Below, one piece after another: positions 38,065 through 52,744 of a DNA stretch of 64,000 nucleotides. The DNA is taken from positions 2,144,199 to 2,208,198 of the forward strand of contig PTFA01000111.1 in NCBI GenBank assembly GCA_003342895.1. The letters run 5' to 3'. Position 1 is the first letter of the stretch; every line of letters starts with the position of its first letter. The position numbers and the translations under genes are program-made. Under the pieces are notes generated by a model that had not been told where the DNA came from, did no database searches, and was given only the letters and a program-made list of their open reading frames with translations. The stretch is from Casuarius casuarius (taxonomy: Eukaryota > Chordata > Aves > Casuariiformes > Casuariidae).

Positions 38065-41000
38065 CCTTGTAATTTTTAATGGGACTGTGGAGAGCTGACA
38101 CCTCAATCCCAATATTTGGTGTTAACAAAAAGATTGAACAGGGAAATAATCTTTATCTTAGACAATGATACAAACATTTGAGATGTTTCATGTTATCTTG
38201 TTCATGTCTTTATCGTGACTAGGAACTATGCAGCTTGAAAAGGAAGCGTAACAAAAAAGTATGAATGTTTTCTGAATTGTTAGGCTGTCAACTTTAATAT
38301 TACTAAACTAACTNTAATTTTATAACTACAGTGAAGATAAACTAAATGAATTCTTACCTGGAAAAAGAAAAACTTACTGTGCCTCTATGTAAAATATACT
38401 TGCATTTTGCAAGCCTAAAGAGATAGTATTTGTAATTCAAGCATGCATCTTGAACTGGTAACAAGCAGAGTAGTATTGCACAGACTTCATGTCAGGAGTT
38501 GTTTCATTGCATAATACAAACTGGAGATAGGTAGTTCTGATTAAAATAAGTATTTAATAGATTTTGACTGTTCGTGTGCATTTTGCCTATCGCCAGAGAG
38601 ACTTGAGTGAGCTTGAATTGTGAAAAATGAAGTCTTGTCGGTCACAGGCAAATTTTACTAAATAGGTTATTTACTCTGATTTGCTATTTTTTTCTCTCTC
38701 TTTTTATATTGCACAAATGCTATGCTTTGTTCCTTATATAAAATATGCCCAGATATTGCATTATTATGTAAAGATTACATTCTCTTTAAATTATTTAGGA
38801 AAGAATAAAAGTGTTTTCTATTATCTGCAAAAAGATCTCTGCATTCACTGAAGCTCATTTTCATAACCCATTTTCTCTACTAGTAATTCACACAAAATGT
38901 ATGTGTTTTGAGATGTAGTCTATTTCTCTAACTTCTTTCACTCTCCGTCTAAGTNTATTGTCTTCCTTCTCATTCTGCTTCTTTGAATCAAAAGAAAACA
39001 GAATAGCTTCACTTCTTTGTAGTTTCACAGCAAACCACAGATTTTGAGCATTTGCACATGGGTTTATCATAGGTTATTTCTAGCTTATAAGCGTTGTTGC
39101 ACAGAGTTAGTTTCTCACTAGTTTCATGAACATAGGTGTTTTAGCAAAATAAAAGATTGAGATACAGTTGTCCTATCATCAGTGCATGCTTTTTGGAAGA
39201 ATTAAACTTAATCTCCACTCTGATTCAAGCAGAACATGGACTTCCCAAAGAGTATGAAGGTGACAGTAATCCTTGAGCACTACAAATTATCTACGCCATT
39301 TTAGCAATATTTTCTTTATTACTCATAGATGTGTCTTACTGAAGAGGCATTATTACTACTCCCCGGTGAATTTGCCTCAGAAGGCAAGCTTGAGTTCATT
39401 AGCTAGCACATCTCACACAGAAAGGATCAGTGATATGAATATAACACAGTGTATTCACAGTTATTTCATCTTCCTTCTTTCACATTATCTACCATTTATG
39501 TGAAATCCAATTTGGATAATACACTATTGAAAAGAAATCATGTCTAGACATAATCGTCTGTTTTCAACAATGACAGTACAAATACAAAATAAACCCGTGT
39601 AGCATTATCAAGTCTTTTTTAATATGTAGTAAAATAGAAGAATTTCTACCATGTACTCAGAAGGTTACTGTGTGTAAACCAACTTGAACATAAAACAAAT
39701 GCTGATATGAAGAGGAGCCATGGAGAAAGTGCTGTCATCAGCTGTGTGGTATATTCCTCAGCTTTTAAATTTTTGTGGGCCAACGCTATCATCTACTAGT
39801 TGCACTTTCAAATTTTCAATGGGTGCGTGGAGGAGAAAAACACAAAAACCTATTAAATATTGTCTAATCTTGAGAACATTCAGTCCCAAATGAAAACCGN
39901 TCTTGATAAAGAAGTTCTAGGAGGTGCCAGAACAAAACAATTTTAAAAGGGGTTAGACACCCTGATTTGGTCCCATGTTGTGTCTGCGGTGACAGACATT
40001 CGGCACAAGCCAAAATGAAACACTGCATAATGTTCTGAGCTAAGGAAATGGACAGTTAAAAATCAATCTCTATCATTCCTAGCTCTGAACCTGAAAATGA
40101 CAGCTATTATCCAGATTTACATTTTATCCCAGCTTGAATAAAGCCAATAAATCACTGGGCTCTTGGCTGCTCAGATAATTACGATGTGAGTGGCTGGTGT
40201 GAGTTGCAGCGGGGGGAGATGCTTGTGGAGGGTTAGAGAACAGAGTGGAAAGAATGACAGTGAAAAATGGGTTTGATTTCCGTGTTGAGATGAGCATTTA
40301 CGACATGCAAATCAATGAACACAGTAAGCTATGCTGAGACCCATCAGCCCCCCCCCATCAAATACCCAGACAAGGTAACTCTGAGTAGCAGAGCATCTTT
40401 GGAGAACTAATAGCTAAGGTGAACAATCATTTGGTTTAAAGGGGGCAGGGGAGTTTCTAATGGTATATTAAAAAATATTCTTGTGTGTCTTTGCCTGGAG
40501 TGATTTCAGAATTGCCATGATTTTCAATACAGGTTACCGGTTTGTTCCTTTGAAAACAGAAGTACTAAAATTTGCTTCAATCTCGGTTAGGACTAGTTTA
40601 GTTCTAATACACGTCTGATCATTACTGTATGTCAGATAATCCAGTGGCAAAAAATTCAGCTGTGCAGACTTGTTAGGCATATTTGAATGCAGACACAATC
40701 AAAATGTTCTTAAGTCTGTGCTGTATGACTTTGCTTTTCATTCAGTGACAGTTTCTTTCATTTAAAGGGCTTACAGCTATTTGTATTATTCAGACATGAA
40801 CCACAGTTGTGTCTTATGGCAAACGTAGTGTGTGTGCTTGCTGCCTCCTTCTCCCTTAAGTGTCCTGGCTCCCCATCTGAACTACATCCCCCATGCTGCC
40901 TTCCTGCGTGACACCAACTTAGACTTCTAACAGAAATGCAGAGGTCAAAGAATCCGCTGATATTTTCTGTGTGATTCTCTAATTTGTATTAAATAAAAAA

Positions 41001-41339
41001 AAATTATCATGTTCCTAAATAAAAAAGGGAAAGTAAATATATTTAAATTTCCAGGGACACTATTTTTCAACAGCTCTGCTACTATCCTTTGATGAACTGT
41101 CTAGAAGTGTATGAAAACAAACATCAAAAAGTAATGTTTTATTGCTACCGACTTGGGAAAGCTATCTTAAATATGGCTGGTAATTCATATAATCATTGCA
41201 GTTGTCTTGGGAAGTGACAACAGGGACGACTGTCACAATAGGGATATCTTGTTAACCAGATACAGTGATTCATTCTTATACATTGTCGATTACATATTTC
41301 ATCAGGTATTTTTTTTTTAATTTTTGTTATTTACCTCAT

Positions 41340-41357
41340 TATATATATATATTATAT
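41340..41357. repeat. (TA)n microsatellite
   Basis: About eight TA units in an AT-rich setting. Confidence 0.85.
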
Positions 41358-42864
41358 TTTTTGCTTTTTGTAATAAAAATTTCTGGTAGTGGTTTTACAG
41401 ATAATGCTGAGTTTATTCTTTCCCTTTTTGCTTTTACCTTAAAGGAGAACAGGGAACATCAAGGATGCTGTAATAAATGTTGCAGAAGGCAGACATTCGA
41501 CTGCAAAAAAATCCCTAAGTTTCTATTTGGCTTTGAACACGACATACACAGGAACGTCAATGTTTCACATATGATGAAGGAAATGATTACTTACAAANCA
41601 TATTGAGTAAAAATATGCACTAAGGTAAAGAACAGGAGTATAAAACTCTCCAGTCTATTAAAATGATCATTGGCAACTCCAGAGACTTAGCAACTTTGAT
41701 AACCAAGCCTTGGGCCTGTTTTTGTTTCTCGCATGTAATTTTTGTTATTTTGTTTCACACTACAAATATTGTAGTGAAGTTGCAGAATGATGAGCCGTTA
41801 GAGGTAAGGCAAAGGGAAGCATGGTAATATGGGAGATGTTAAAAGATCTCTCTGCAGTGCATGCTTACACAAAAGGCTGGACAAAGCAGACACCTTGAAG
41901 GCATCGGTCTATTAACACTATACTTGTGACAGGCTGGCTGTTGCTGACTGAAAGTCCTCCATATACAGTGATCCATGTCCGTGTATTCAAAAGACATAGG
42001 AATATTTTTTACACAATTTGCATGACTGATTAGAACTTTTTGTGAAGCTTCTAATGAGCCAAGTCCAGTGCAAATGCTCTTTCAGCCTTATAGCAAATAT
42101 TTTAATATCTAGACAGGTGTTTCTTTTGACCCCAACAGTATGGAAAGGGCAGGGGAAGGGGGCAATAAAATGCAAAGGTTCTGCACATTGACTGAGATTA
42201 TGCACATCAAATCTCTATAGTAGTGATAAAAGGATAAGACCACACTAACCGTGAAGGAACATCATAAATTGTAGTTAAGCTGTAAGAAACTGAGACAAAG
42301 ACACCAGAAAAGCATGAAATGATGCCATTGCAGAACTACCTTAAAATCAAGGAACAACAAAATAGAGAGGAGGAAGAACACTTAGCTAGTATGGAAAGGC
42401 GTACAGATTGAAATATAAAAGAAAATGGGAGGAAAATAAAATAGGCTGGATAAAAAGAGAGGATGAATTGCACTGAAACAGAAAATAATGGTAGAATTTA
42501 AATATCAAATTAAAGGGCATCTCAGAGCTAGAGTAGAGTAGGTGAATAAAAAGATTGCCCTTTCTGCTTCTTTACTTGTCTTTACTTGTGTGAGTATAGT
42601 CATGATGAATTCAGTACTGAGGCACGCAAAAGATTTTAAACTTTGGAGCAAAATGTAGGATAGGCTGCACCACTCTTTCCCATGTTGACCTCTGAGCAGA
42701 AGAAATAGAACAGATTACAGCTGGGCAAAACAGTGGCAGACAGTTGTGCGTGAATGTCTAATCCTCTACTGAAGGGATGAACAATTTCCCTCTCTTTCAT
42801 TAGCTCCTTTTCTGAAATTTAAAGATAAGAAAAAGTAGTAGAAAGCAATTATTGATTTCATGCA

Positions 42865-43315
42865 ATAATTTAGTCTGGAGGGGATTTCAAAGGTTATCTG
42901 TTCCAACTCTCCTCTAGAAGGAGGGCCAACTTAGGACAGTTTGCTCAGGGTCTTATACAGTCAATTCTGAATAATGTCAAAGATGCAGATTTCACAGCCT
43001 CTCTGAGCAACTTGTTTCAATGTTTGATTATCTATCTTGTGAAAATTTGCCCTAGTGCCCAATTGGAATTTCCTCTGTTTCAGCATGTGTCTGTTGCCTC
43101 TTGTCTTTCCACACACACACACGTCCAAGAAGAGTCTTCCTCTATTTTCTCTACACCTTCCTGCTAGTTTGTTGTAGACAGCAATAAGGTCTCCCTGTTG
43201 CCTTCGCTTTTATAAGGCTGAATGATCTCAGCTCTCTCCTGCCTCTCCTTGTATGTTAGATATCGAAAACCCTAAACCCTTGGTGGCCCTTCACTGGACT
43301 CACTCCAGTGTGTCA
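42865..43315 (-). mobile_element. Old CR1 LINE 3' part, minus strand
   Basis: The plus strand is a strongly diverged antisense CR1 3' region. It shows 'ttatctgttccaactctcct', 'cacagcctctctgagcaact', 'tgtctgttgcctcttgtctt', 'aataaggtctccctgttgcc', and 'cactggactcactccagtgt', in the normal CR1 order. No open frame survives. A short CA run (43112-43125) interrupts it. Divergence is well above that of the 12.6-kb copy, so it is an older insertion. Confidence 0.85.
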
Positions 43316-46300
43316 TGTGCGTTTTGCGTTTTGGGGAACTGGCAGGTAATAGCTGAATCAGGAATTGTTTGATACACACATAAGTAATATGTTGTGCAAT
43401 GATATTCCCCAACAAAGATTTCCAAGACCTGTGCAACATANACAGAACAACCAACCAAGAACCTCATCAAGGATAACTTGTTTACAAAAAAACCAACAGT
43501 TTCATCCATGAAGAAAAATGGAAATATCAACATTAAAAGGAAAATAAATGTATTCCATATTCCTTATTAATTGAGTGAATTTCTCATTTAATTTTCAAAT
43601 TTAATTAGAGATTTCTTTTCCTTGCATTTAGATTCTTAATTAGCCTACTTCTGAATGTAATGGCATTATAATTTTTGGCTTATACATTAACTCTATTGGT
43701 ATGGATATTCTGGGTAACAAAGGTAATATGCATTCATTATTAATAATTTACATCATGCTAAATATGAGGAAATTATTATAACTATTCATAGTATTATAGC
43801 AGGACATAAAGACCTACTTGAGATGTGATGCTAGTACTCTAANTCCAATATCTATTAACTCTTAAAGGCATAAATTCTAGAAGAACAAAACAAAAAGTGA
43901 AGTANCATTAGCATGTATTTTCCTTTTCAAATATATTTGATTTTTTTCTTCAGTTTGAAAGTGTCTTTTTCTCCCAAACTTCATCAGTTGGTTTCAGGAA
44001 ATACAAACATGTATACTCTAGAGTTGTAAATTATACTGTACTTTGTACTAAGTAGTGTGCACTGATATTAAGCAGCTAGGACTCTATTGTGGTCAGGAAC
44101 TGAAAATTTAACATGCATCAAGATTTTTAAAGTAACTACTACCATCTGCATTACGCTAATAAATTACAGTTTCGGAATGCTTAGTTTAGAAGAGTGGTAT
44201 TTCATGAAACTATAGTTAGTTGGTGTAGCAGATATAATAAGCTGCCACTTGTAAGGTGAGCTAAACCTTTGGGCTTTTTTAGGATGAAATTAAGTATCCC
44301 AAAAGCACTTGGAGTAAGATCAGTTGGAAGTAGAATGAGTTCCAGTTAGCAATCCGCCTGGTTTAGACACAGAACTTTTACATTTTCTCACATCTAATGT
44401 TTACTTTATTAAACAATATATATATACTTTTTTTTAAATCTACCTATATTATTAAAGTCTTAGCAGAGTTAAAAGCAACAGCTTGGTCTTCCTTCAAAAA
44501 TTGTTCCAAATGAATAAAATATGGAGGAGGAAAATGAACAGTTCATCCAGAAATAAAGGGGAAAATTAAAATATAAAGCATGAGAAAATGCAACCCCAAC
44601 ATTTTCATGCAGCTGAAACACTTCTCTGATTTAGCAGACAATAGTTAACAGCTCACGCAAGAATATTGTCCTAAAGAAAAAAAAGTAGAGAGGCTTTTAT
44701 TAAAGACACTTTTATTAGAGTTACAATATATGATAATGCATAACTCCCGTAAAAAAGTATAGAGGCACAACAAAATAATTCATCTTGCTTTGTCCATGGG
44801 CAGGGTCTGATGAAGATTAAAAAGTTGCGGACATATTTTCTTTTTGTCTAAACTCCTCAAACTACATCCCATTTGTTTTAAAACTCTTTATTGTCAAAAT
44901 TTACTTTCAAATTATTGTAATATGGGCATACTCTTGATCTCATTGGCTATTTTCAAATATTTTTATTTTGGGGAAGGGAAGGCAATTATATAAATAAAGC
45001 TGAAAGTGTGTGGGGGGTCCTTTTTTTCCATCAAGACTAAAAATGTTTTTAGTGACCAGCAATTCTCTGCCTCTTGCTGGTACAATGACAAGACAAGTCC
45101 AGAGACTTTGAATGTGAGCCACAGAAGTCCAAAAACTAAAACACAAGTCAGTTCTTCCCTCTTATCTTACGCATGAGCACAGAGATGTCCTAGCTGAGTA
45201 GGGCATGAGGATAGTCATATATCACCATGAAGTTATATCTTTTGACCTTGAATTTACAGACAAGTCATTTTAAATAGGATTTAGAAGAATTCTTCTGAAC
45301 ATTTCATTCATCCACTGTATGTGTGCAAAACCTTGTGCAATGTGAAGACAACTTTCTCTCTTCCACAGTCACTATCTCAAATTTAAACACAACTGTACCC
45401 TGTTACTTTGTATATAATCAAAAAAAAATCCAGAAGTGTAATTAAAATAAATTTATAATCATTGCCAAATTATTCTTCTTCGTCTATGTATTATTAACTT
45501 ACAAAAAAAAGGTTTATATTTAAGAGTTTCAAAGTTATCATTGTCCCTGAACACAAGTTCCTTTTTCTATATGAAGATGAATTTCCTCACCCCTATCAAC
45601 ACTACGCTTGTGCAAGCATCAGAAAAATCCCATTATTGCTACTTGTCAGGTTTCTCTATTATCTCCTCAGGAGCATGCAACACCAGAATTTCCTGCTGCA
45701 TCCAAATAAAGAAATTCCAAACAGCAGTATATCTAGGGTATGCATTTTTCTCACATCGAATAAGCAAGAAAAATTTCACAGAATTATAATCAATTATTTT
45801 GACTACCAATTTCCTCAAGTGTGGTTGAGCTGAGTGAGTAATTTGCAGTGAATCATTCACAGGATTAATTTCCCTTCTTCTTTGCTTATGGAACATCCAC
45901 AAGTCATTCCTAGTTTATTTGGATTTATTTCTACCCAGATCCAAATCCCTCTGAAGCACAGGAAAGTATTTTCACAGAAGACAACAAACTTTGTATCAGA
46001 TGGACTGTACCTGTGGGCTNTATCCTACAGGTTTTGAAATCTGTATGGATTGATTACACACAGTCAAAATTCAGTTTCACTTATTTTAAGCTTACCAGTA
46101 GTTTTATCCACATGAATAGTCATAGGTAAAATTCAACTGAGCTACTCGTATGCACAGAGCTGAATGTATGCATAAAAATGTGCAGTACCAGTTCACATAG
46201 TCTGGGCACTGCAACACTGTGAAATACAGCATTATTTCTCTGCTGCTCCTTTGCAATCCACCTTCCACCAGGAAAACCATCTTCAATTACTAGTAATACC

Positions 46301-49300
46301 TTGCTATGCATCATTAGATAAATGCTTTTTTAATAAAGAGAATCCAGGTGTACTGGTAAAATACTATGATTGAATACTTTTAATGTCTCAGCTTCATTAG
46401 GCAATGACAGGCTGTCAGGGTCTTTTCTTACTTATTCTGCTTGAGTTGCCAGCCCTTTCCTGTGGCTATTAATGATGACAGATCATTTATTACTTTATGA
46501 GAATACAAATACATTTCCATCACTGTCTTATACATTTTCCCAGCCCCACGGATTGTTAATTTAGAAACCTGCATGCACTCTTGAATAAAGATAGGTACGT
46601 ATACCTCTTCCTTGTAACTGAAACACACTGTGCAAGTACAGAATTAATTGAGAATTAATTTGTACCCATGTGTCCGCAATACTTCCTTTTGAAAATGTTC
46701 CATAGTTTGATAGACACTCTACTCTTAGATNACAGTAAACTAAAGTTTCACCTTTTTCTTCACACTAAGGTAAAATGTGTTTGACTTTTCTACTGAAATT
46801 CAAAATGCGAAGGTCAGAATAATAAGTCTTATTCAGAGGAAGATTACTGAAGGCAAATGATCTATAGTGAAGTACTGCTATTTAGAGAAAGGAAACCTTC
46901 ACCACGGTGTCTGCAATGTTATTTGTTAATCTCTATGGACACTGCTTTAGTGATGAGTGGCAAATTTGACATAAGAAGAAGACAATTTCAGTTTGGAAGG
47001 AAATTATATGTTTTCTTTTCAATAAGAATAAATGCTATCTTAGGATACCAAAATCTGAACCATCTGCTATACATCATGGCAGAGGAATTACTAGCCCATA
47101 AACCAAAACTGTTGGTGAGGTACTGAGAGATAATACTGATTGACTTAGTGTTTTTCCCCCCATATAAAACCAAATTCCCCTTCTCAGTTTTAATATCCAA
47201 CTGTAATGGATACAATAGCTGACCTATCAAAGCATAGCATTATCAAAACAGCTCACAAACAGAATTGAGATGAATCGGTAGAATCCACAAAGTCAATATT
47301 TTTTAACCTGTCTCTGAGTTTTCAGCCTCAGAAGAACTACTAATGATTGTTTACCTAAACAGTTATCATATCTAAAACAGGTATTATACCTAATTATACC
47401 TAAAACAGGAGTTAATCAGATGGGTTCTTCCATAAATTTTATACAGCCTTGTAGAGAAGAAGACAAAATATGCCTTAACATGGTGACTAGTTTTGATTTA
47501 GCATGAGTCAGGAATCTATTTCTATTCTGTTGTGGGAATTTAATTTCTAGGATTCTGGATGAGATGTTTGCTTGTTGTGAGTCTAAACATGACATACATC
47601 TAGAAATAATTTGGTATGTGGTATATTGATTAGGATCCTGAGCTGTGGTTTGCTTCCTGTTAACACTATGAAATTACCTTTATGTGGAAAGGATAGCAGT
47701 GGCTCCTGCATCTTCTCCAATAATAGAAGAAAAGAGAGAAAACTCTGCAATGAACTCTCTTTTGAATAACCAGATGCAACTTGGAATTAATTTACTACTG
47801 ATATCTCCTCCGTGAGTGAAGGGGGATGTAGGAACAACCACTCCTTATGCTGCTGTTCCAGGCTGCTTCTGTTAAGAGCACAATTCCTATTGCTTGAATA
47901 GTAAAGCAAGCCCAAAACTTACTCCACCTACCTCTCTCACAGGTGATATGAGATTGAATATCCCTGCAGTCAATAGTTAGGATGAGGTTTTGAACAAAGG
48001 AATTAATTAATCCTTCTGCCAGGGAATATTCTCCAAATTACATAACATCTCTAAACTCCTCAGGGTTTATTTTAAGCATCCTGCACAGATATATTTCACA
48101 AAAAAAAATCTATTTCATTCCCTTCTATATAGATATTCTGAGGCTGTGTCCGGAGAAATTTTGCAATGACCAGAGAGAGAAGTGCTAATGTCCTGTATAT
48201 CAGCACCATGCCAGTCAACTATGTATTAATTAAGAAGTGCAGCAACGCAGTGTCTATGCCATGCTTGCTGAGCCAATTACATACTCTTAATGGCGGCACC
48301 TGATGAAATCAGTGCTCCCTTGCCCGGTGAAAATAAAGACTATTTTACTATGCAGGAGACAGCTGAAAACATTAACAATCTGATTAACTGTCATATATGC
48401 AGATGTGTTGGTCCTATGAAATGTACTAGGAATATTACAGATCAATAAAATATGCTTTAAAGAATTAGGAACACAGTCCTACAAAACTCAGGCAAAGTAA
48501 CATACACCTACACTTTTTATATTTTTCATTAAATTAATAGGCAGCAATGTACCTGTAATTTTCTGAATTTATGGGTCACAAGTGCTTGGTGAGAAATAGG
48601 CATCAGCAACAAATCTAGTTGCCCTCTTGAACTGATTTCATTTTTAGAAAACACGAATCACTTCTGCAACTTCTGCTTTTTTGGAAAGCCACCTTCCTGC
48701 TGAGCCTGCACAATAAAAATGCAAGACATCATAAGATATTGCACTATTCTATTTCAGAACTGTAGAAAATTGATCTATTTTCCTTAAACATATTAATCCT
48801 GAGGAAGCAATTAACACTATTTTCTGAAAACCTCTTCCATTTATGGTGTAATTAATGAAGCCTAGGTTCCACTGGAATGGCACCTTCGTCTCTATGCCTT
48901 CTACTGCAATAGCGCTAGCTTTTCCCTTCTGGCTCATCCCTCATTACAGGTATTTCTGATTCTCTCCCATGCCCCATGATTTTCAGCCCTGGCAGTACCA
49001 CATCTAGAGTACCCATCTACTGGGCAGAAAATGAATCTGTGCAGTGGCAGATTTTGAGCTATGGCTGTGCACTTTTGTCAACAAGTATATATGTGCTTAT
49101 TGATTAACAGATAGTCAAAGAAAACAGATCATTGTTGAGCTCATACTACAGTAAGGACACTAAGTTCAGTTTCCTTTCTCTACCCAGTTAGTCAAAGAAA
49201 CGTTTTATCCTATAGACTCTTATTCCTCTGACGATCAGGGTTTAAACTTGCCAGGAAGTTCAGAAGTTATTCTACAGAGACTGACAGATAACACAGTCAA

Positions 49301-49639
49301 ACAAACCTCATTTCCTTATGAAAGTAAGCTAAAATTGATCATTTTAAGTGTAAACACTTAGTATATTTTTCCAAAAATTTTTGAAGAACTACTAGACTAG
49401 AAAGTCATTCTCTCTTGTCCTGTGAATCTTATATTCTTTTTCAGAGTTGACACCTCCAAAGAAAGAAAGTGTCCTTTCTCCCTTGTCTAATGATTTGGGT
49501 GTCCTCCTGTTAGAGTTGCGTGATTCACATTCTTTAAGACTGAGGAGAAAGCTGAATCCTCAGTCCGTGTTAGGTTAAAAAAATATTTTCAGTGAGATTC
49601 ATAACGATAAAGCAATTTCTGAGCCCATTTTCCACATCA
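43316..49639. other. Unique AT-rich noncoding sequence
   Basis: No gene, RNA or clear transposon. The segment 48150-48420 is repeat-free with several homeodomain-like words ('ttaattaa' near 48227, 'caattaca' near 48276) and could be a conserved element, which only cross-species alignment could show. Confidence 0.5.
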
Positions 49640-49950
49640 TCTGATTTGCCTTTATCACTCATTCTTTGAATAACATCAGAGTAAAATTTTGTCCTAGTCA
49701 TCTAGACCTTATGTCAAAACACACCTGGATAAAACTTAATCTTCTTTGGGTAATCATTCCAGGAATTTCTTTTCCAGCTCAGCACTCTTTTCATCTCCTT
49801 CCTTTGTGTTTCTTTTTTCTTTTCTCCAATGCTTCCTTTAAGTTTGGAATAATTTCCTCAAGCCCATATGCTAGTTAACTACTCTTGATCCATTTAAATT
49901 TTCCCTAAAAACTCACTTTGATGATGACATATAGAAAAGTAATGGGGATT
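49640..49950 (+). mobile_element. Possible ancient L2-like LINE trace
   Basis: The words 'ctaaaaactcactttgatga' near 49903-49922, after a C/T-rich segment, resemble the L2-like block 'cttaaaactcacttctgccatgatgc' near the 3' part of old amniote LINEs. No 3' tail is found and no frame survives. It may be coincidence. Confidence 0.3.
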
Positions 49951-52744
49951 ACTCATGTGCTTAAGATAATGTATGAGCTCAAGTTCTCTGATTAAAGAAT
50001 TGGTTCTTTTGACCTTTTTAACTTAGTCAGAAAACTATCATCCTTTAATTGTTACACCCATTTAGGCATTCAAGTCCCATGAAGGTATTTTAGACCAATG
50101 GATTTGATTGTGAAGTGAGCTGGCTGTGAAATATATAAAATTAACTCTTTTGTGGTGCTTAGCTCATCAGTCACTTATATCAGCTCTCTCCTTCCCCCTT
50201 ACCCCTCTGCCATAATTCACTCTCTAATAGGTCATTTGCTCTGCAGTTGCTCTAGCTAAAGCTTTTCCTTCTCTGTACAACTAAGACAAAGAAATGCTGT
50301 TATTCTTGAAGGTTTTCTCACATCATTCTCACTTTGCTTTCTTCATGCCATGGAAATAGTACTTAATTTTTCTGTTTTTTACCTCACTTATATTCTGTAG
50401 GATTTTGAAAATTCAATAGAGGTAGTATGTGTACTCAAAGAAGAATCCAAGCTGTGGCTTATGAACGACAATAGTCTTCAACCCACAATTTAAGCTGAAG
50501 TGCAGGTTTCAGGTAAACTCCTTTGCTGTATTGGGTAAATCTGATTTCAGCATAGAGCATTTTTGAATTTCTGAGACACTGTGGGTAAGACTACATGAAT
50601 AAATTGCCACCAGCTAAATGAGAAAAGCACGTTCCTTAATCTGCTAACATGTACTTCACACATACATTTAATTTACTGCAAAAATAAGGAACCTAATAAC
50701 TCAGCTGACAGTTCTCAGTTCTGCTGAAATCAATAAAACTGAGGTGATAGCTTGCAAAGGGTTGTTATCAAGGTCTATTTTACCTCACAAAAATTTGTTC
50801 ATGTGCCCATACATTGCATAAGGAACACAGCTGGTTAATGTGGTATTGTGAATTACAGTATAGGATGCCTCAACAGTAGATGCACCAGTCCTTTGAGATG
50901 TCTGATCCTCAACAGCACTTTGGCAATTTCTGATGCTACTCATCCATTAGGGAATGGGCCTTTGTAAGCCTCTAAACACTTCTGTGCATGACAGAGCTGT
51001 GACTTGCATCATTCTCATTTCATAGTTTTACACTCATGAATGACACAACGAAATGAAATGTTTGCAGCTGCAAGGCTGTTTTGACAAAAGCAGGTTGTTC
51101 ACTTATCTTTAGCAACTGTTGGCACTATACAACAAATGGGCACTGAAGGCTCAGCTGAGTTTTCGTTCACCAGTAAAGCATGCATACATAAAACAAAAAA
51201 AAACAAAAGAAAGCAAAACAAAACTTAAAAGCCCACTGAAATCTGTGGAATAAGGACAATAGGTATGTGGTTTAATGGTTTAATAATGGTTTAAGGTTTG
51301 CATGATGGGTACAGGGAGGATGACACACTGTGATACAGGAATGGGAGTCTGAGCTCTAAACTTAGAGCTATTAAATAGGGACTATTTGCTGGGACTTCTA
51401 CATTTATATATGTTTACCTATACATAAAGCCCAGGCATGATACTGCTACATCATCTCCTTATGTGCCATTGCCTACAGGGAGTTGTATAGTCTTATCTGA
51501 ATAACTCAGAGCTAAATAGATCTTGGGCATAATGCTTGTGTGAAAGGAAATACAAACTGAATATGTTGATTCTTTCTTTGAATCATTAGAAATTTCAGAG
51601 AATTGTTCCTTACTTTCAGCCCAGTATTACCTAAAAAAATTTGTTATTTTGTGTTTTGTTTTTAGAGGGATTATACTTAGAAGTCCATGGCCTATAAATA
51701 AATATTGAAATTCTGTCAGAAATTCAAAATATGGGCTAACCTTCTTTGGAATGTCCTAGCAAAGTGTATATAATTAATATTTCAGAAACAATGTTCTTAA
51801 TTTCTTTCATTAATTAGAACAGTGAAAAATTTCAGCAAGATCTTAAAGTCATAGCATTCTAATTTCAGGGACATTTTGATCACCGATATGGAATTCTTTC
51901 TGCTGGATATAGATAATATTCTCCAGAGAAAATAGTTGATCTTCCCTAATTGAAATTAGCTTCTAGAAGGAAAGAAGAAACGATTAGGTGAGGGAAGGGC
52001 TAAACTATGTTCCAAACATTAGTACATTTGATGTTTTGAATATTGGGAAAAAGCTATCTTCCTCTAAACTAATGTTGATAAGCAAAGGCCTCTCATTTCC
52101 TGTAATGTGATTTAAAATTTAAATCACAAGTGAATTCACTGTCACAGCTCAGGCCATTTATGCAAAAGAGAAAACAGGAGAAGAAAGAGCATACCCTGTG
52201 AGTCTGATGACCTACAATATGCAGTAAAACATATTTTTCAGATTCCATATTGTGCAAACTAAATCTCCAGGTGCTTTTTCTGTTTTCAAACAGACAAACA
52301 CCTATTTGCTTTTCTCATTTTTCTTAGCTCCCAATATCAAGCTCCCAATTCAGACATTGAAGCAGCAACTGAATTGATTGGTGTTTTAATTCTAAATTGA
52401 GGCTTTCCCTCCTGTGATGAGGGAATTTAAAAAGTGCCAGTTAAAAATATTTTAATGCCCAATTCTGTTTGGTTTAGAGCAATTTCAGGGAGATGCAGTA
52501 CATTCTCACTGTTAGCAATTGGCTTTTAGATATTACAATATCTGAAAGACCAGAATACAGCATATTGAATAATTAAAGCTCAGATGTGCAAAAGATGTCA
52601 TCTTTATTCTCTCCTAACTCTTCATTTTTTTTCTGAAATATTTATTAAGTGCCTAAGATTATTTTCCAGTGACTGATTTTTTTTTTTCTGAAAATAATTT
52701 CCTTTATTATATAGAAATACTGTTTTACATTCTTTTTGCTAGGT
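49951..52744. other. Unique AT-rich noncoding sequence
   Basis: No gene or transposon recognised. A near-perfect 23-bp palindrome lies at 52106-52128 (11-bp arms around a single A). Confidence 0.5.

Larger units (their letters stand above)
35218..42864. other. Unique AT-rich noncoding sequence
   Basis: No gene recognised. It holds the microsatellites at 37994-38064 and 41340-41357, a 9-bp-arm hairpin at 37417-37438 and a nine-base C run at 40348-40356. The stretch 40060-40240 is less AT-rich, repeat-free and contains several homeodomain- and GATA-type words; it could be a regulatory element, but this cannot be judged from one sequence. Confidence 0.5.

Noticed and set aside
41265..41606. 113-codon plus frame with clustered cysteines
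   Set aside because: The first half translates a T/TA-rich tract, the Cys spacing matches no zinc-binding motif, and an unresolved base lies near its end.
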